Counted from the stretch's first letter, positions 1-8,891 are shown. The stretch is 64,000 nt of DNA from Thermoflexus sp042408815 (GCF_042408815.1 NZ_JBHOQR010000025.1:62001-126000), one strand, 5' to 3'. Notes: generated by a model not told the origin, from the letters alone. A program made the numbers and translations.

Positions 1-14
1 CGGCATGGGATAGG

Positions 15-842
15 CTACCGTTGCCACCAGTCCTTGCGGGAACGGGGATCCATGAAGACATTGTTGTCCCGGACCCCCACATCGATCTGGGTCCCCCGCG
101 CGCGGCCGAAGGGCTGGCCACCCCGCAATGCCGGCAGCTGGCTCCGCCCCCATGCGTTCCACTGTCGGTAAAGCTGGAGCAGGGAGGGCTCCACACAGAT
201 GTTTGTGATGTATACGGTGTATCCCTGCGCCGTGCTGTCCTCCGCCGTATATTTCAGCGTGATCTGGTTCTCATCGGCATACAGGACGTGGGCATCGAAT
301 CCGCCCCCAATATCGTAGCCGCTGTCCGGAACGTAAAGAACCTCTCCGGGATGGACGGCAAGGCCTGCCACGCTGACCGGCGGCCATCCCGGCGGGGGCG
401 GCAATGGCTGGTGGTTCTGCCAGTCCCACCCATTGTTTTTATATACATTCAGGAAAACCGGGATCCGATGGTCTCCGAAAAGGAAACGAAACTGCGGCGC
501 GCGGTTGTCGAACTCCCCTACATCATCCACGAGCCCCTTATGCTCGTTGACCGCCTGATAGCCCAGGAGAAGCAGGTTGTAATCCGGGTTATCGGCGACA
601 TTGAATGAAACGGGTGAGATAACGGGGAAGACCTCGTAGGAGGCGCCAGGGATAGGCTCACAAACACTGCGGGAGATCAGCGGAAGATAGACCCGATAGG
701 TCGCTTGGGGACTGGAGGAGGTCCGAATAGCCGGAGAGCGGGGAGGGGTGGGATTCCCCTTAGAAGCCCCGACGAAGATCTGCGCCAGTCCAAGGACTAC
801 CGTCCCGACGGTTCCTGCGATCCACGGGTGTTTCCCGGGCAT
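15..842 (-). CDS. Secreted protein of unknown function
   Basis: The product is 275 aa and I do not recognise a catalytic family. Residues 7-26 form a hydrophobic N-terminal segment that reads as a signal peptide or membrane anchor. A Pro/Ser-rich linker follows, then the segment TYRVYLPLISRS (about 48-59), which recurs almost unchanged in the next gene at the same relative place. The C-terminal half is rich in beta-type sequence and ends with a charged Arg/Asp-rich tail (GRARGTQIDVGVRDNN). The start is supported by GGGAGG about five bases upstream of the ATG. It lies on the same strand as the downstream CAP-domain gene, about 85 bp apart. The likely location is the cell surface; the function is unknown. 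Confidence 0.7.
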   Translation of the reverse strand: MPGKHPWIAGTVGTVVLGLAQIFVGASKGNPTPPRSPAIRTSSSPQATYRVYLPLISRSVCEPIPGASYEVFPVISPVSFNVADNPDYNLLLLGYQAVNEHKGLVDDVGEFDNRAPQFRFLFGDHRIPVFLNVYKNNGWDWQNHQPLPPPPGWPPVSVAGLAVHPGEVLYVPDSGYDIGGGFDAHVLYADENQITLKYTAEDSTAQGYTVYITNICVEPSLLQLYRQWNAWGRSQLPALRGGQPFGRARGTQIDVGVRDNNVFMDPRSRKDWWQR

Positions 843-927
843 TCAAACCTCCCGCTTTGAGATCGGACAGCTCGGCGAGCGTTTCAGAGGGGGGGCGCCT
901 TCGGCGCTTTGTTCTGCGTTCAAGGCG

Positions 928-1935
928 TCAACGAACTTCCGCTTCCCCAGCAGCTATGGCCTGGGTGTTGCTCGAAGCCACGAAGAACGACCATGTGTAA
1001 GCCTGCCCGTTTACCGTGAGGGAGACGGTGTAGCGCGAGCCCGGGTGAAGGGGATCCCGCGGGATCAGAACCACTGCATCCCGGCCATCCAGGATGGCCC
1101 GGCCCAGGGACTGCTGCGCGGGATCCGGGTTCCGGTAGGTGGTTTCATCGAATACGCAGTGCTCCACAGGCGCTCCATCCCGCCACAGCGCATGGCCGTT
1201 CACACTGGGGGTCAGGGAGCCCGTTCCCAGGAGCAACAGGATGGGCAGGCCGGTGGGGGCGCTGTAGCCACATGAGGCCAGGGGATCCGGATATTCTCCG
1301 ACCTGGAAGGCGCGCAAAGGCGTAACCCTTCCATCGCCAGGCCAGCGGATGGGGAAAGAGACGCCCACGGCGCTGGATCCCCGGCCGCGGAGGATATCCA
1401 GGGCAGCTCCCATCTGCCATCCCCCATCCGCCTCCCGATATGATCCATAGCCGACCCGGGTCAGCCGAGGATCCAGCATGCCCACCGCATGGAAGGGGGC
1501 CTGCATCCATACGTCGATGGCATAGCTGTCCGGAGCGTTGGCGTTGGCGCTGACCATGACATTCGCATTCTGCCCGCACTCATCTCCTTCCCGGGTATAC
1601 CACGGGTTCTGGGGATCTTCCCCATGCGTGATGAGATCGGTTTTCACCATATATCGGGCGTGCTTCCAGCATCCATCGTTCCAGGTAGGCTCTTCGATCA
1701 CCGGTGGCAGCCCGGCCATGGCGCGATAGGCATTCAGGCGGGAAAGCCACTCGGCGGGAAGAGTCGTCGGCGCACGGAGCACGAAGGGGAGGAAAACCCG
1801 ATAGGTAAGCGCACTCTCCGCGGCCTCCACGCGCGCGGCTGTCTCGACCGGAGCCATGGCGTTCCCTCTATGAAGCAATAGCCCCAGCCACACCAGCCCC
1901 GCAATCCCCCATCCGATTCCCCACCGCCGGATCAT
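928..1935 (-). CDS. Secreted CAP (SCP/PR1)-domain protein
   Basis: 335 aa. Residues 1-27 are a signal peptide (Arg-rich start, then a Leu/Gly-rich core). TYRVFLPFVLR (about 44-54) repeats the motif of the neighbouring secreted protein. The CAP domain runs from about 63 to 180: a first helix LNAYRAMAGLPPV, KHARYM with its histidine, a second histidine in THGED, and the stretch QAPFHAVGMLDPRLTRVGYG, typical of bacterial CAP proteins. The remaining 150 residues look like a beta-sandwich, including YTVSLTVNGQAYTWSFFV. Bacterial CAP proteins are secreted or cell-wall proteins of mostly unknown biochemical role; lipid binding is known for some family members. The CAP assignment is by motif and the role is not inferable. 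Confidence 0.8.
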   Translation of the reverse strand: MIRRWGIGWGIAGLVWLGLLLHRGNAMAPVETAARVEAAESALTYRVFLPFVLRAPTTLPAEWLSRLNAYRAMAGLPPVIEEPTWNDGCWKHARYMVKTDLITHGEDPQNPWYTREGDECGQNANVMVSANANAPDSYAIDVWMQAPFHAVGMLDPRLTRVGYGSYREADGGWQMGAALDILRGRGSSAVGVSFPIRWPGDGRVTPLRAFQVGEYPDPLASCGYSAPTGLPILLLLGTGSLTPSVNGHALWRDGAPVEHCVFDETTYRNPDPAQQSLGRAILDGRDAVVLIPRDPLHPGSRYTVSLTVNGQAYTWSFFVASSNTQAIAAGEAEVR

Positions 1936-2200
1936 TGCCTTCGACTTTGGGTTTGAAAAATGTTGGTTATAGCCATTCTACGAAGGGGAATGCAGGTTGT
2001 CAATTCGGGGGAGGGGTAGACCCGGACGTTTTGGAGGTAGGGGGTACACACCGGGCCTCCCGGGGAGGGCTTGACTTGGGGAGAGGTCATTCGGCCTCCT
2101 GGATCTCGAGGCCCGGCAGGGCCCGTCCGGGTCAGTGGGCTGGGGGGAGGCGCACCACTGGTTTTCCGAGGGAACATCCCCGGACCGGCTTGTGGGACCG
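1936..2200. other. Intergenic region without a convincing gene
   Basis: Gap between the start of the CAP-domain gene and the terminator of the tRNA-Ser gene. It is GC-rich and short open frames exist on both strands, but none has a ribosome binding site or protein-like composition. It presumably holds the CAP gene promoter on the minus strand; I could not pick out a clear one. Confidence 0.5.
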
Positions 2201-2242
2201 GGTAAAAGCATACGGGCCCCTCCGCTGCTCATCAGGGGCCCG
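2201..2242 (-). terminator. Intrinsic terminator of tRNA-Ser
   Basis: A perfect 9-bp stem (2213-2221 with 2234-2242, CGGGCCCCT / AGGGGCCCG) with a 12-nt loop. On the minus strand it is followed by a T-rich tract (TATGCTTTTACC, complement of 2201-2212). It lies immediately 3' of the tRNA gene, so it closes a one-gene transcription unit. Confidence 0.8.
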
Positions 2243-2248
2243 GGATGC

Positions 2249-2340
2249 TGGCGGAGGGGGTGGGATTCGAACCCACGAGGGGCAGAAGCACCCCTACGCG
2301 CTCTCCAGGCGCGCGCCTTCGTCCACTCGGCCACCCCTCC
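2249..2340 (-). tRNA. tRNA-Ser (anticodon GGA)
   Basis: Read on the minus strand, this 92-nt sequence folds as a class II tRNA. The acceptor stem is GGAGGGG / CCCCTCC with discriminator G, the anticodon loop is CTGGAGA with anticodon GGA, there is a long variable arm, and the T-arm is GTGGG-TTCGAAT-CCCAC. The 3' CCA is encoded (2249-2251). The long variable arm and GGA anticodon identify serine (UCC/UCU codons). Confidence 0.97.
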
Positions 2341-2350
2341 GGACACTCTA

Positions 2351-2359
2351 ATTATACCA
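2351..2359 (-). promoter_or_regulatory. Extended -10 promoter of tRNA-Ser
   Basis: On the minus strand the sequence reads TGGTATAAT, a perfect -10 hexamer with the TGn extension. It is placed so that transcription would start only a few bases before the tRNA 5' end. No clear -35 hexamer is present, as expected for an extended -10 promoter. Confidence 0.75.
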
Positions 2360-2392
2360 GAGTCAGCGTTCGGAGAGGCAGGCGGGCACGCT

Positions 2393-3784
2393 CTATTTGC
2401 CCGGCAGATGGAGAAGTTGCTGGAGCGCCCGGCGCCCGAAATCCCCGCGGGGATCCAGGAGGATCGTCTGCTCCAGCAGGCGGTGGGCTTCTTCACGCTG
2501 GCCCATGGCGGCCAGCACCATGCCCAGGCGGTAACGGACCGATGGCCGGTTCGGGTCCATCCGAAGGGCCTGGCGGAGGAGCGGCTCTGCTTCTTCCCAC
2601 TCTCCTCGAAGGTAATGGGCCCATCCCATCCACTCGTAGCCTTCCACCCGCTGCGGGGCCCGTTGCAGGATCTCCCAAGCGGCCTCGATGCCTTTCCCGA
2701 TCCATACCTGATGGCCCAGATAAAGCGTCGCCAGCATGATCCAGATCTCCACATTCTCCCGATCGACCTCCAGGGCTTGGCGGAGCCAGCGCTCGGCGGC
2801 CAAGACATCCCCAGCCAGCATAGCCGCGCGCCCTCGCTCCAGCGCATAAAGGGGATCCGGATCCAGCTGATAGGCGGCGGCGAACTGCCGCTGGGCTTCA
2901 TGATATTGTCCGTGCTCCAGAAGATAAAGGCCCCGGAAATAGTACACTTCAGGGGGCATCACGAAGCCCTGACTGGCTCGCTGGAGCCATACGGTTCCAT
3001 CCAACCCCAGGCGCCCCATGGCGTAACCGAGGGCGGCCATCGCCACGGGATCCTCCGGGTGCATCCGGACCCAACGGTCCAGGGCCAGTCGGGCTTCCCC
3101 CCAGTATCGCGCCCCCAGCAGCGCAAAGCCCCATCGACGCAGGGTTTGATCCAGAGCGCTCTCCACGCATGAGCGGTGTAGGGCGCATGGCGCGGGCAGG
3201 AGATCGGCCCAGTCTTTCCACGGAGAGGGAAGGAGGATCAGGAGGATCCGAGCTGCTTCCGGATCGTGGATCCCCTCCAGGAGGCCCCATCGGAAGCGGA
3301 TCTGTTGGTCATCGGGGTGATAGCGGGCTCCGGTTCCCCAGGCCCTCCGGGCGTCCTCTTCATCGCCGAGGGCCATGGCCGCCTCCGCCCAGCGCTGGAA
3401 GGCCTCTGGATCGGCGGGCGTGCGCAGCGCCCAATCCCGCCAGCGGGCGCGTGCCGATTCCCATTCCCCGCGCAGTGTGGCGATCTCCGCCAGACCCCGC
3501 CACGCCCATGGATCCCCCAGTTCCAGGGCGCGCCGCCAGGCTGCCTCCGCCTCGTCCAGCTCCCCCAGGGCCGTGTGCGCGCGGGCCACCCGATGCCAGA
3601 CGGCTGGGTCCATCGGGCGCAGGGCCCGGGCGGCCTGATAGGCCTGCTGCGCCGAAAGACCTTGCCCCTCCACCCAGAGCGCATCCCCCTCGCGGATCCA
3701 GCGCGCCGCTGGGATCCCGGTGGGGTCCAGGGCGAGCAGCATGGAGAGCGCGATCAGACAGCCGATCCCCAGGCCTCGCCGCAT
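2393..3784 (-). CDS. TPR-repeat protein, membrane-anchored
   Basis: 463 aa from the ATG at 3784, chosen because residues 4-20 then form an N-terminal hydrophobic anchor (GLGIGCLIALSMLLALDP). The longer frame adds 55 residues that overlap the divergent gene's upstream region. Almost the whole remainder is built of tetratricopeptide-like helical pairs, for example AHTALGELDEAEAAWRRALE near the start and RLGMVLAAMGQREEAHRLLE at the end. TPR arrays mediate protein-protein contacts; the partner is unknown. The gene is divergent from the FAD oxidoreductase. The shared upstream region (3785-3929) contains an AT-rich patch around 3835-3845 that could hold both promoters. Confidence 0.8.
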   Translation of the reverse strand: MRRGLGIGCLIALSMLLALDPTGIPAARWIREGDALWVEGQGLSAQQAYQAARALRPMDPAVWHRVARAHTALGELDEAEAAWRRALELGDPWAWRGLAEIATLRGEWESARARWRDWALRTPADPEAFQRWAEAAMALGDEEDARRAWGTGARYHPDDQQIRFRWGLLEGIHDPEAARILLILLPSPWKDWADLLPAPCALHRSCVESALDQTLRRWGFALLGARYWGEARLALDRWVRMHPEDPVAMAALGYAMGRLGLDGTVWLQRASQGFVMPPEVYYFRGLYLLEHGQYHEAQRQFAAAYQLDPDPLYALERGRAAMLAGDVLAAERWLRQALEVDRENVEIWIMLATLYLGHQVWIGKGIEAAWEILQRAPQRVEGYEWMGWAHYLRGEWEEAEPLLRQALRMDPNRPSVRYRLGMVLAAMGQREEAHRLLEQTILLDPRGDFGRRALQQLLHLPGK

Positions 3785-3929
3785 GGAAGATCCCGGCAGT
3801 CGCTGACGAAACCATGTCCAGGGAATGCGGGTGGAATTAAAATTGAAGCAATCGCGAAGGGCGACCCGGAGGCCGCCCATGCGGTCTGAACGTTTCTCCA
3901 GGCTGGCATCTTCTCCGGGGAATGGAACC

Positions 3930-5303
3930 ATGGCGCTACGGGTAGCCATTGTAGGGGCCGGTGCGGCCGGCCTGGCGGCTGCTTATGATCTGACGCGCGC
4001 CGGAGCCCGGGTGGTCGTCTATGAGGCGGCATCCCAGGCCGGCGGGCTGGCCTCCGGCTTCAAAGCGGAAGGCTGGTCCTGGTCTCTGGAGCGATTCTAC
4101 CATCATTGGTTCGCCTCCGATACGGAGATCCTTCGTCTGATCCGGGAGCTAGGCCTGAGCCATCGGGTGCGGTTCCCCCGCCCGATCACAGCGGTCTGGT
4201 ATCATGAGCGACCCTATCCCTTTGACAGTCCCCTGGCGGTCCTTCGTTTCCCCGGCCTTTCCCTGATCGAGAAACTCCGGATGGGCCTGGTGATCGCCTA
4301 TCTCCGCCTGACCCCGCGCTGGGAGCCGCTGGAGCGAGTGACCGCTCACGAGTGGCTTCCCCGCTATATGGGGCGGCGGGCTTATGAGCGGATCTGGCAG
4401 CCGCTCTTGGAGGGGAAGTTCGGGGAAGCCTACCCGGAGATCAACATGGCCTGGTTCTGGGCGCGTATCCATAAGCGCAGCCCGCGCCTGGGGACCTTCG
4501 AAGGGGGCTTCCAGGCGTTTTTCGATCTCCTGGTGGAACAGATCCGCCGCCAGGGCGGCGAGGTCCGTCTATCGACCCCGGTGTTCCGGCTGGAACCGGC
4601 GGAGGGAGGGTGGAACGTGGAGGCGGCGGACGGCTCCGCGCTTTATGATGCCGTGATGGTCACCACCTCCCCGCGCCTGCTGGCCCGGATGGTTCCGGCG
4701 CTGCCGACTTCTTATGTGGGCCAGCTGCTGGCCCTGCGGTCCCTGGGAGCGGTGGTCCTGATCCTGGCCCTGGATCGTCCTCTCACCCGCGGGGTTTACT
4801 GGATCAATCTGCCGAAGCGGTCCGGATTCCCCTTCCTGGCCCTGGTGGAGCATACGAACTATGTTCCGGCGGCGCATTATGGCGGGGAGCATCTGGTCTA
4901 TTGCGGGGATTACCTTCCGCCGGATCATCCGTATTTTTCCATGTCGCCGGAGGAGCTCCTGGGGATATTCCTGCCGGCGCTCCCGCGCTTTAACCCATCC
5001 TTTCGGCCGGAGTGGGTCCGTCGTTACTGGGTCTTCCGGGAGCCCTACGCCCAGCCGGTGGTTCCGGTGAACTACTCCCGGATGATCCCGGATCTCCGCA
5101 CGCCCCTGGTCGGTCTGTATTTCGCCAGCATGAGCCAAGTGTATCCGTGGGATCGGGGGACGAACTATGCAGTGGAGCTGGGCCGGCGCACGGCCCGTCT
5201 GATCGTGGAAGATTGGGCCCGGGGCCGCCTACCGGTGCGGATGTCGGTAGGGGGCGTGCCGGTCGGGGCTTCGATCGATGCGGAGGGGTTCCATGGCGGA
5301 TGA
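3930..5303 (+). CDS. NAD(P)/FAD-dependent oxidoreductase, protoporphyrinogen-oxidase/amine-oxidase type
   Basis: 457 aa from ATG 3930. The N-terminus has the Rossmann dinucleotide motif VAIVGAGAAGLAAAYDL (GxGxxG at 9-14) with the ribose-binding acid in VVVYEAASQAGGLASG (Glu about 32). The C-terminus carries the usual second FAD contact (YPWDRGTNYAVELGRRTARLI). The middle resembles flavoproteins annotated as protoporphyrinogen-oxidase-like or UDP-galactopyranose-mutase-like, so the substrate cannot be fixed from sequence. Such genes in Chloroflexota often sit with polysaccharide genes. The start was chosen over one 105 bp upstream because the Rossmann fold begins at once. The 3' end overlaps the next gene by 11 bp, so the two are probably co-transcribed. 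Confidence 0.85.
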   Translation: MALRVAIVGAGAAGLAAAYDLTRAGARVVVYEAASQAGGLASGFKAEGWSWSLERFYHHWFASDTEILRLIRELGLSHRVRFPRPITAVWYHERPYPFDSPLAVLRFPGLSLIEKLRMGLVIAYLRLTPRWEPLERVTAHEWLPRYMGRRAYERIWQPLLEGKFGEAYPEINMAWFWARIHKRSPRLGTFEGGFQAFFDLLVEQIRRQGGEVRLSTPVFRLEPAEGGWNVEAADGSALYDAVMVTTSPRLLARMVPALPTSYVGQLLALRSLGAVVLILALDRPLTRGVYWINLPKRSGFPFLALVEHTNYVPAAHYGGEHLVYCGDYLPPDHPYFSMSPEELLGIFLPALPRFNPSFRPEWVRRYWVFREPYAQPVVPVNYSRMIPDLRTPLVGLYFASMSQVYPWDRGTNYAVELGRRTARLIVEDWARGRLPVRMSVGGVPVGASIDAEGFHGG

Positions 5304-7017
5304 GGAGCTTCTGTCCATCCTGGCCGCCCAGCCATTGTTCCGTCGGCTGGATCCCGAAGAGCTGGCCTGGGTAGCGGCGCGGGTGAAGGTGAGAACCCTT
5401 GCCCCGGGCGAGGAGCTGTTCCTGGAAGGCGAGATCTTCCCCGCCTATTTCATCCTCCGCTCCGGCCGCCTGGCCCTGCTACGCATCGATGCGGATGGCG
5501 TCGAGCGTTTAATCCGTCACCTTCAGCCCGGGGAAGGGATCGGGGTTCACGCCCTTTTCTTAAACGATCCGCGGGATGTGACCGCCATGGCCATCACGCG
5601 AGTGGAGGGCTGGCTGCTGGAGAAATCTGAATTCGACGCCCTGCTGGCCGAGCATCCGGATTTGATCCAGCGCCTGGAATTGCCGCCGGATGTGGAGGCG
5701 CGCCTGCGAGCGCCCCGTTTTCCGTGGCTGGAGCCAGAGGAGCAGGTGCTTGCGGCCATCCATCGGCACTGGTTCAGCGTGATCCCGGTCCTCCTTCCGC
5801 CTCTGGTGCTCCTTCTGGTGTTCATCGTGCTGACCACCTTCCTGGTGGCGGAGCTGGGCTGGTGGCCGGCGCTTTTCCTCAATGCGGTTCCCCTCATCCT
5901 TCTGGGCGCGCAGGTCTGGAACTGGTGGGACGATCAATATATCCTCACCACGCGGCGGATCGTTCACATCGAGCGGGAGCGCTGGCTGTATGTATTTCCC
6001 GGGCCGGAAACCCGGCAGGATATGCCGCTGGACCAGATCCAGGAGGTCCAGATCCTGCGGCGCACCCCGCTGGCCAGCCCGTATCTGTTCGATTTCGGGG
6101 ATATCGAGGTGGAAGCGTTCAGCGGGCGGGTTGCCTTCTCGAACCTGCCCCAACCGGATGGGATCCGCCGCATGATCTATGAGCAGATCGACCGTCTACG
6201 GGCGCTGCAACAGGCGCGCCAGCGCTATCGTCTGCAACAGGAATTGCGCCATCGCCTGGGGCTGGCCCCGACTCCTCCAGAGGACACCCCTGCTTTGTCG
6301 AGTCCTGCTTCCCCGGGTTGGGTGGAGCGGATCGGGCTCATCCTCCGAGCAGTGGCCCACTATCTGTTCCCGCCCCTTCGGGAGACGGTGGGCGATCGGG
6401 TGATTTATCGGAAGCACTGGGTGGCCCTATTTCGTTCCATCGGGCTGGGGCCGCCGATGGCGCTGGGGCTGTGGATCCTGGGATGGGTGTTGCATGCCCA
6501 CCATGTCTGGCCGATCGATCGGATCGAGCCGGGGATCCGATGGGGGGGGTTGATTCTCAGCGGGATGCTGTTGGGGCTCTGGTGGTGGTGGCGCTATGAG
6601 GACTGGCGGAATGACGAATACATCCTGACCCCCACTCAGCTGATCCTGTCCCAGCGTTTGCCGATGTTGATGCGGGAGGAAACCCAAACGGCCAACCTGG
6701 CGCGTATTCAGAGCGTGGAGTATACGATCCCATCGATCCTGGCCCGTCTGCTCCATTATGGCCATGTCGTGGTGCGCGTCCCAGGCGGGGATTTCTACCT
6801 GCAGTATGTCGGGAGCCCCCGACAGGTGCAGCAGGAGATCACCCGGCGGATGGAGGCTTACCGCCGTCGTCTGCAGGAGGAAGAAGCCGCGCGGCAGCGC
6901 CGAAACGTCGTGGATACCATCGCCGCTTACGATCGCCTCCGTTTCGGCCCGCCCGGGATGGGAGGAGGTCCTGGGGCTTGGCCCGGCGCCCAAGGCGGGC
7001 CACGCTTCGGATCATGA
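5293..7017 (+). CDS. Cyclic-nucleotide-binding / double bPH2 membrane fusion protein
   Basis: 574 aa. Residues 1-125 resemble a cNMP-binding (Crp-like) beta-barrel: LFRRLDPEELAWVAARVKVR, APGEELFLEGE, PAYFILRSGRLALL. Then come two copies of a unit with paired membrane helices followed by a bacterial PH domain. The first has helices about 160-210 and the PH start WWDDQYILTTRRIVHIER. The second has helices about 380-435 and the start DWRNDEYILTPTQLILSQ. A charged Arg/Gln-rich tail ends the protein. The start at 5293 has GGAGGGG upstream. bPH2 domains occur in membrane-associated stress and lipid-related proteins. The combination suggests a membrane sensor or scaffold; this is inference. It overlaps the oxidoreductase gene. 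Confidence 0.85.
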   Translation: MADEELLSILAAQPLFRRLDPEELAWVAARVKVRTLAPGEELFLEGEIFPAYFILRSGRLALLRIDADGVERLIRHLQPGEGIGVHALFLNDPRDVTAMAITRVEGWLLEKSEFDALLAEHPDLIQRLELPPDVEARLRAPRFPWLEPEEQVLAAIHRHWFSVIPVLLPPLVLLLVFIVLTTFLVAELGWWPALFLNAVPLILLGAQVWNWWDDQYILTTRRIVHIERERWLYVFPGPETRQDMPLDQIQEVQILRRTPLASPYLFDFGDIEVEAFSGRVAFSNLPQPDGIRRMIYEQIDRLRALQQARQRYRLQQELRHRLGLAPTPPEDTPALSSPASPGWVERIGLILRAVAHYLFPPLRETVGDRVIYRKHWVALFRSIGLGPPMALGLWILGWVLHAHHVWPIDRIEPGIRWGGLILSGMLLGLWWWWRYEDWRNDEYILTPTQLILSQRLPMLMREETQTANLARIQSVEYTIPSILARLLHYGHVVVRVPGGDFYLQYVGSPRQVQQEITRRMEAYRRRLQEEEAARQRRNVVDTIAAYDRLRFGPPGMGGGPGAWPGAQGGPRFGS

Positions 7018-7038
7018 AGCGGTTGGAGGCGGCAAGAA

Positions 7039-7058
7039 GGGGCTTCCGCCCCGACTTT
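7039..7058 (+). terminator. Possible weak terminator
   Basis: GGGGC (7039-7043) pairs with GCCCC (7048-7052) around a TTCC loop and is followed by GACTTTT. The stem is short, so termination may be partial. It lies 3' of the cNMP/bPH2 gene. Confidence 0.3.
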
Positions 7059-7159
7059 TCGGGCGATCCCCATGCCTCAGACCGGATGGGATGGCAAAGA
7101 AGGGGGGAGGATGGCCCATCCCGCAACATCTCGGTCGACCCTCCTCAGGAGGAGAACCG

Positions 7160-7999
7160 ATGAGCATTTTCGACTTGTTCTGGATCTTCCTGATTTTCAG
7201 CACGATGTTCCCCGCTCTGCAACGCCGGCTTCTGGAGGAAGCCCGCGCGCGGCTGATCCGCCAGATCGAGCGCCGCCGCGGCACGCGCCTGATCACGATG
7301 ATCCATCGTCAGGAGACTATTGGGTTCTTCGGGCTCCCCCTCTCCCGTTACATCGATATTGAGGATTCCGAGCAGATCCTCCGGGCGATCCGGCTGACCC
7401 CGCCGGATATGCCCATCGATCTGATCCTCCATACCCCGGGCGGCCTGGTTCTGGCCGCCGAGCAGATCGCCCAGGCGCTGGTCCGTCATCCGTCGAAGGT
7501 GACGGTGTTCATCCCCCACTATGCGATGTCCGGTGGAACATTGATCGCGCTGGCTGCCGATGAGATTGTGATGGATGAGAATGCGGTGCTGGGTCCGGTG
7601 GATCCCCAGCTGGGTCAGTATCCGGCGGCTTCGATCCTGAAGGTGGTAGAGAGCAAGCCGCTGGCGAACATTGAGGATCATACTCTCATCCTGGCGGACA
7701 TCGCCCGCAAGGCGATGGAGCAGGTGCGTTCGACGGTGGTCGAGCTGCTCACTGCCAATGGGATGGATGCGGAGCGGGCCGCGGTAATTGCGGAAGCCCT
7801 GAGCAGCGGACGCTGGACGCATGATTATCCGATCTCGGTTCGGGAAGCTCAGGCCATGGGATTGCCGATTCGGGTTGGATTGCCCGAGGAGATCTACCAT
7901 CTGATGGAGATGTTCCCGCAAGCCACCCCGCGGCGCCCTTCGGTGGAATACATCCCGGTGCCCTATCGCCACGAGGGCCCTGCTCCTCGATCGCGTTAA
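7160..7999 (+). CDS. SDH-family Clp-fold serine proteinase
   Basis: 279 aa from ATG 7160, with AGGAGG nine bases upstream. Residues 1-20 form a single N-terminal hydrophobic segment, so the enzyme is probably membrane-tethered facing the cytoplasm. The Clp/crotonase-like core follows: PPDMPIDLILHTPGG (about 81-95), then the nucleophile region VFIPHYAMSGGTLIALAADE with Ser about 124, and GPVDPQLG. This pattern matches the serine dehydrogenase proteinase family (ClpP-class), predicted membrane peptidases. It follows the bPH2 fusion gene on the same strand after 142 bp. A link between a PH-type membrane sensor and a membrane protease is plausible but inferred. Confidence 0.85.
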   Translation: MSIFDLFWIFLIFSTMFPALQRRLLEEARARLIRQIERRRGTRLITMIHRQETIGFFGLPLSRYIDIEDSEQILRAIRLTPPDMPIDLILHTPGGLVLAAEQIAQALVRHPSKVTVFIPHYAMSGGTLIALAADEIVMDENAVLGPVDPQLGQYPAASILKVVESKPLANIEDHTLILADIARKAMEQVRSTVVELLTANGMDAERAAVIAEALSSGRWTHDYPISVREAQAMGLPIRVGLPEEIYHLMEMFPQATPRRPSVEYIPVPYRHEGPAPRSR

Positions 8000-8147
8000 G
8001 CGGACGTTGGAAGCCCATTGGGTCCTGGTCAGGGGAAGGGTGGCGTCCCACAGGGCATTCACGGCCCGGGGAGGCTGCCGGCGTTATCCCTTCGCCCCGC
8101 CTATTCGTTCGCAACCGAAGGGACAGGACGGTGTTCGGAGGGGCCGG

Positions 8148-8156
8148 TGTTATACT
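8148..8156 (+). promoter_or_regulatory. Extended -10 promoter of the phosphomutase cassette
   Basis: TGTTATACT is a near-consensus extended -10 element, almost identical to the one before rpmH. It lies about 90 bp before the phosphomutase start in the 246-bp gap after the protease gene. No convincing -35 is present. Confidence 0.55.
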
Positions 8157-8246
8157 GGATAGAGTGGAGGGAGCGATGGCGGAGGGCCGCCGTTGCTCCA
8201 GCGTCCTCCGGGCGCGCCAGGCATCCGCTCGATCGAGGCGATCTGG

Positions 8247-8891
8247 ATGACCCTGGTCCTGCTGATCCGACACGCGGCGAACGATTCGATGGGCCGGTGG
8301 CTAGCGGGGTGGACGCCGGGGGTGCACCTGAACGAGGAGGGACGACGTCAGGCGGAGGCGCTGGCGGAGCGTTTGGGTTCCCTTCCTATCCGGGCGATTT
8401 ACAGCAGCCCCCTCGAGCGCGCAGTGGAGACGGCCGAGCCGCTGGCCCGCCGGAAAGGGCTGCAGATCCAGATCATGCCGGAACTGGGGGAAGTGCGCTA
8501 CGGCCGGTGGACCGGGAAGTCGTTGAAGCGGTTGCGGCGTCAGAAGGCCTGGCAGCGCCTGGTGAACGTGATCAGTCGAGCCCGTTTTCAAGACGGCGAG
8601 GCGATGGTCGATCTGGTGGCCCGGGCGATCAACGCGGTGGAGACCATCGTCAGCCGCCACCCGCGGGATGTGGTGGCCCTCTTCACCCATGCGGATCTGA
8701 TCCGCGCGGTGACCGCCTATTACCTGGGGATGCCCTTGGATCTTTATCATCGGCTGATGATCGCGCCCGCCTCTGTGACGGTTTTCTGGCTGGCGGAGGG
8801 GCCACCGCTGCTCCTGCGGCTGAACGATACGGGCCCGCTGCGCTGGCCTCTGGAGGATCTGGCGCATCTCTCCAAGCAACGAAAGCGCTGA
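8247..8891 (+). CDS. Histidine phosphatase / probable phosphomutase (MSMEG_4193-like)
   Basis: 214 aa. The start at 8247 puts the catalytic motif at the N-terminus, as in the family: MTLVLLIRHAAND, with phospho-accepting His9. The second motif IYSSPLERAVETAEPLA and the late histidine in VVALFTHADLIRAV complete the phosphoglycerate-mutase/histidine-phosphatase active site. The usual RHG is RHA here. With the next two genes it forms the conserved trio seen in Actinobacteria and Chloroflexota, where this member is annotated as a probable phosphomutase. The substrate is unknown. A longer in-frame start at 8193 would place 18 extra residues before the core and is less likely. Confidence 0.85.
   Translation: MTLVLLIRHAANDSMGRWLAGWTPGVHLNEEGRRQAEALAERLGSLPIRAIYSSPLERAVETAEPLARRKGLQIQIMPELGEVRYGRWTGKSLKRLRRQKAWQRLVNVISRARFQDGEAMVDLVARAINAVETIVSRHPRDVVALFTHADLIRAVTAYYLGMPLDLYHRLMIAPASVTVFWLAEGPPLLLRLNDTGPLRWPLEDLAHLSKQRKR

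Noticed and set aside
893..915. GCGCC-TTC-GGCGC hairpin followed by TTTGTT on the plus strand
   Set aside because: There is no plus-strand gene upstream; on the minus strand, where the genes lie, the hairpin is followed by a C-run, not T.
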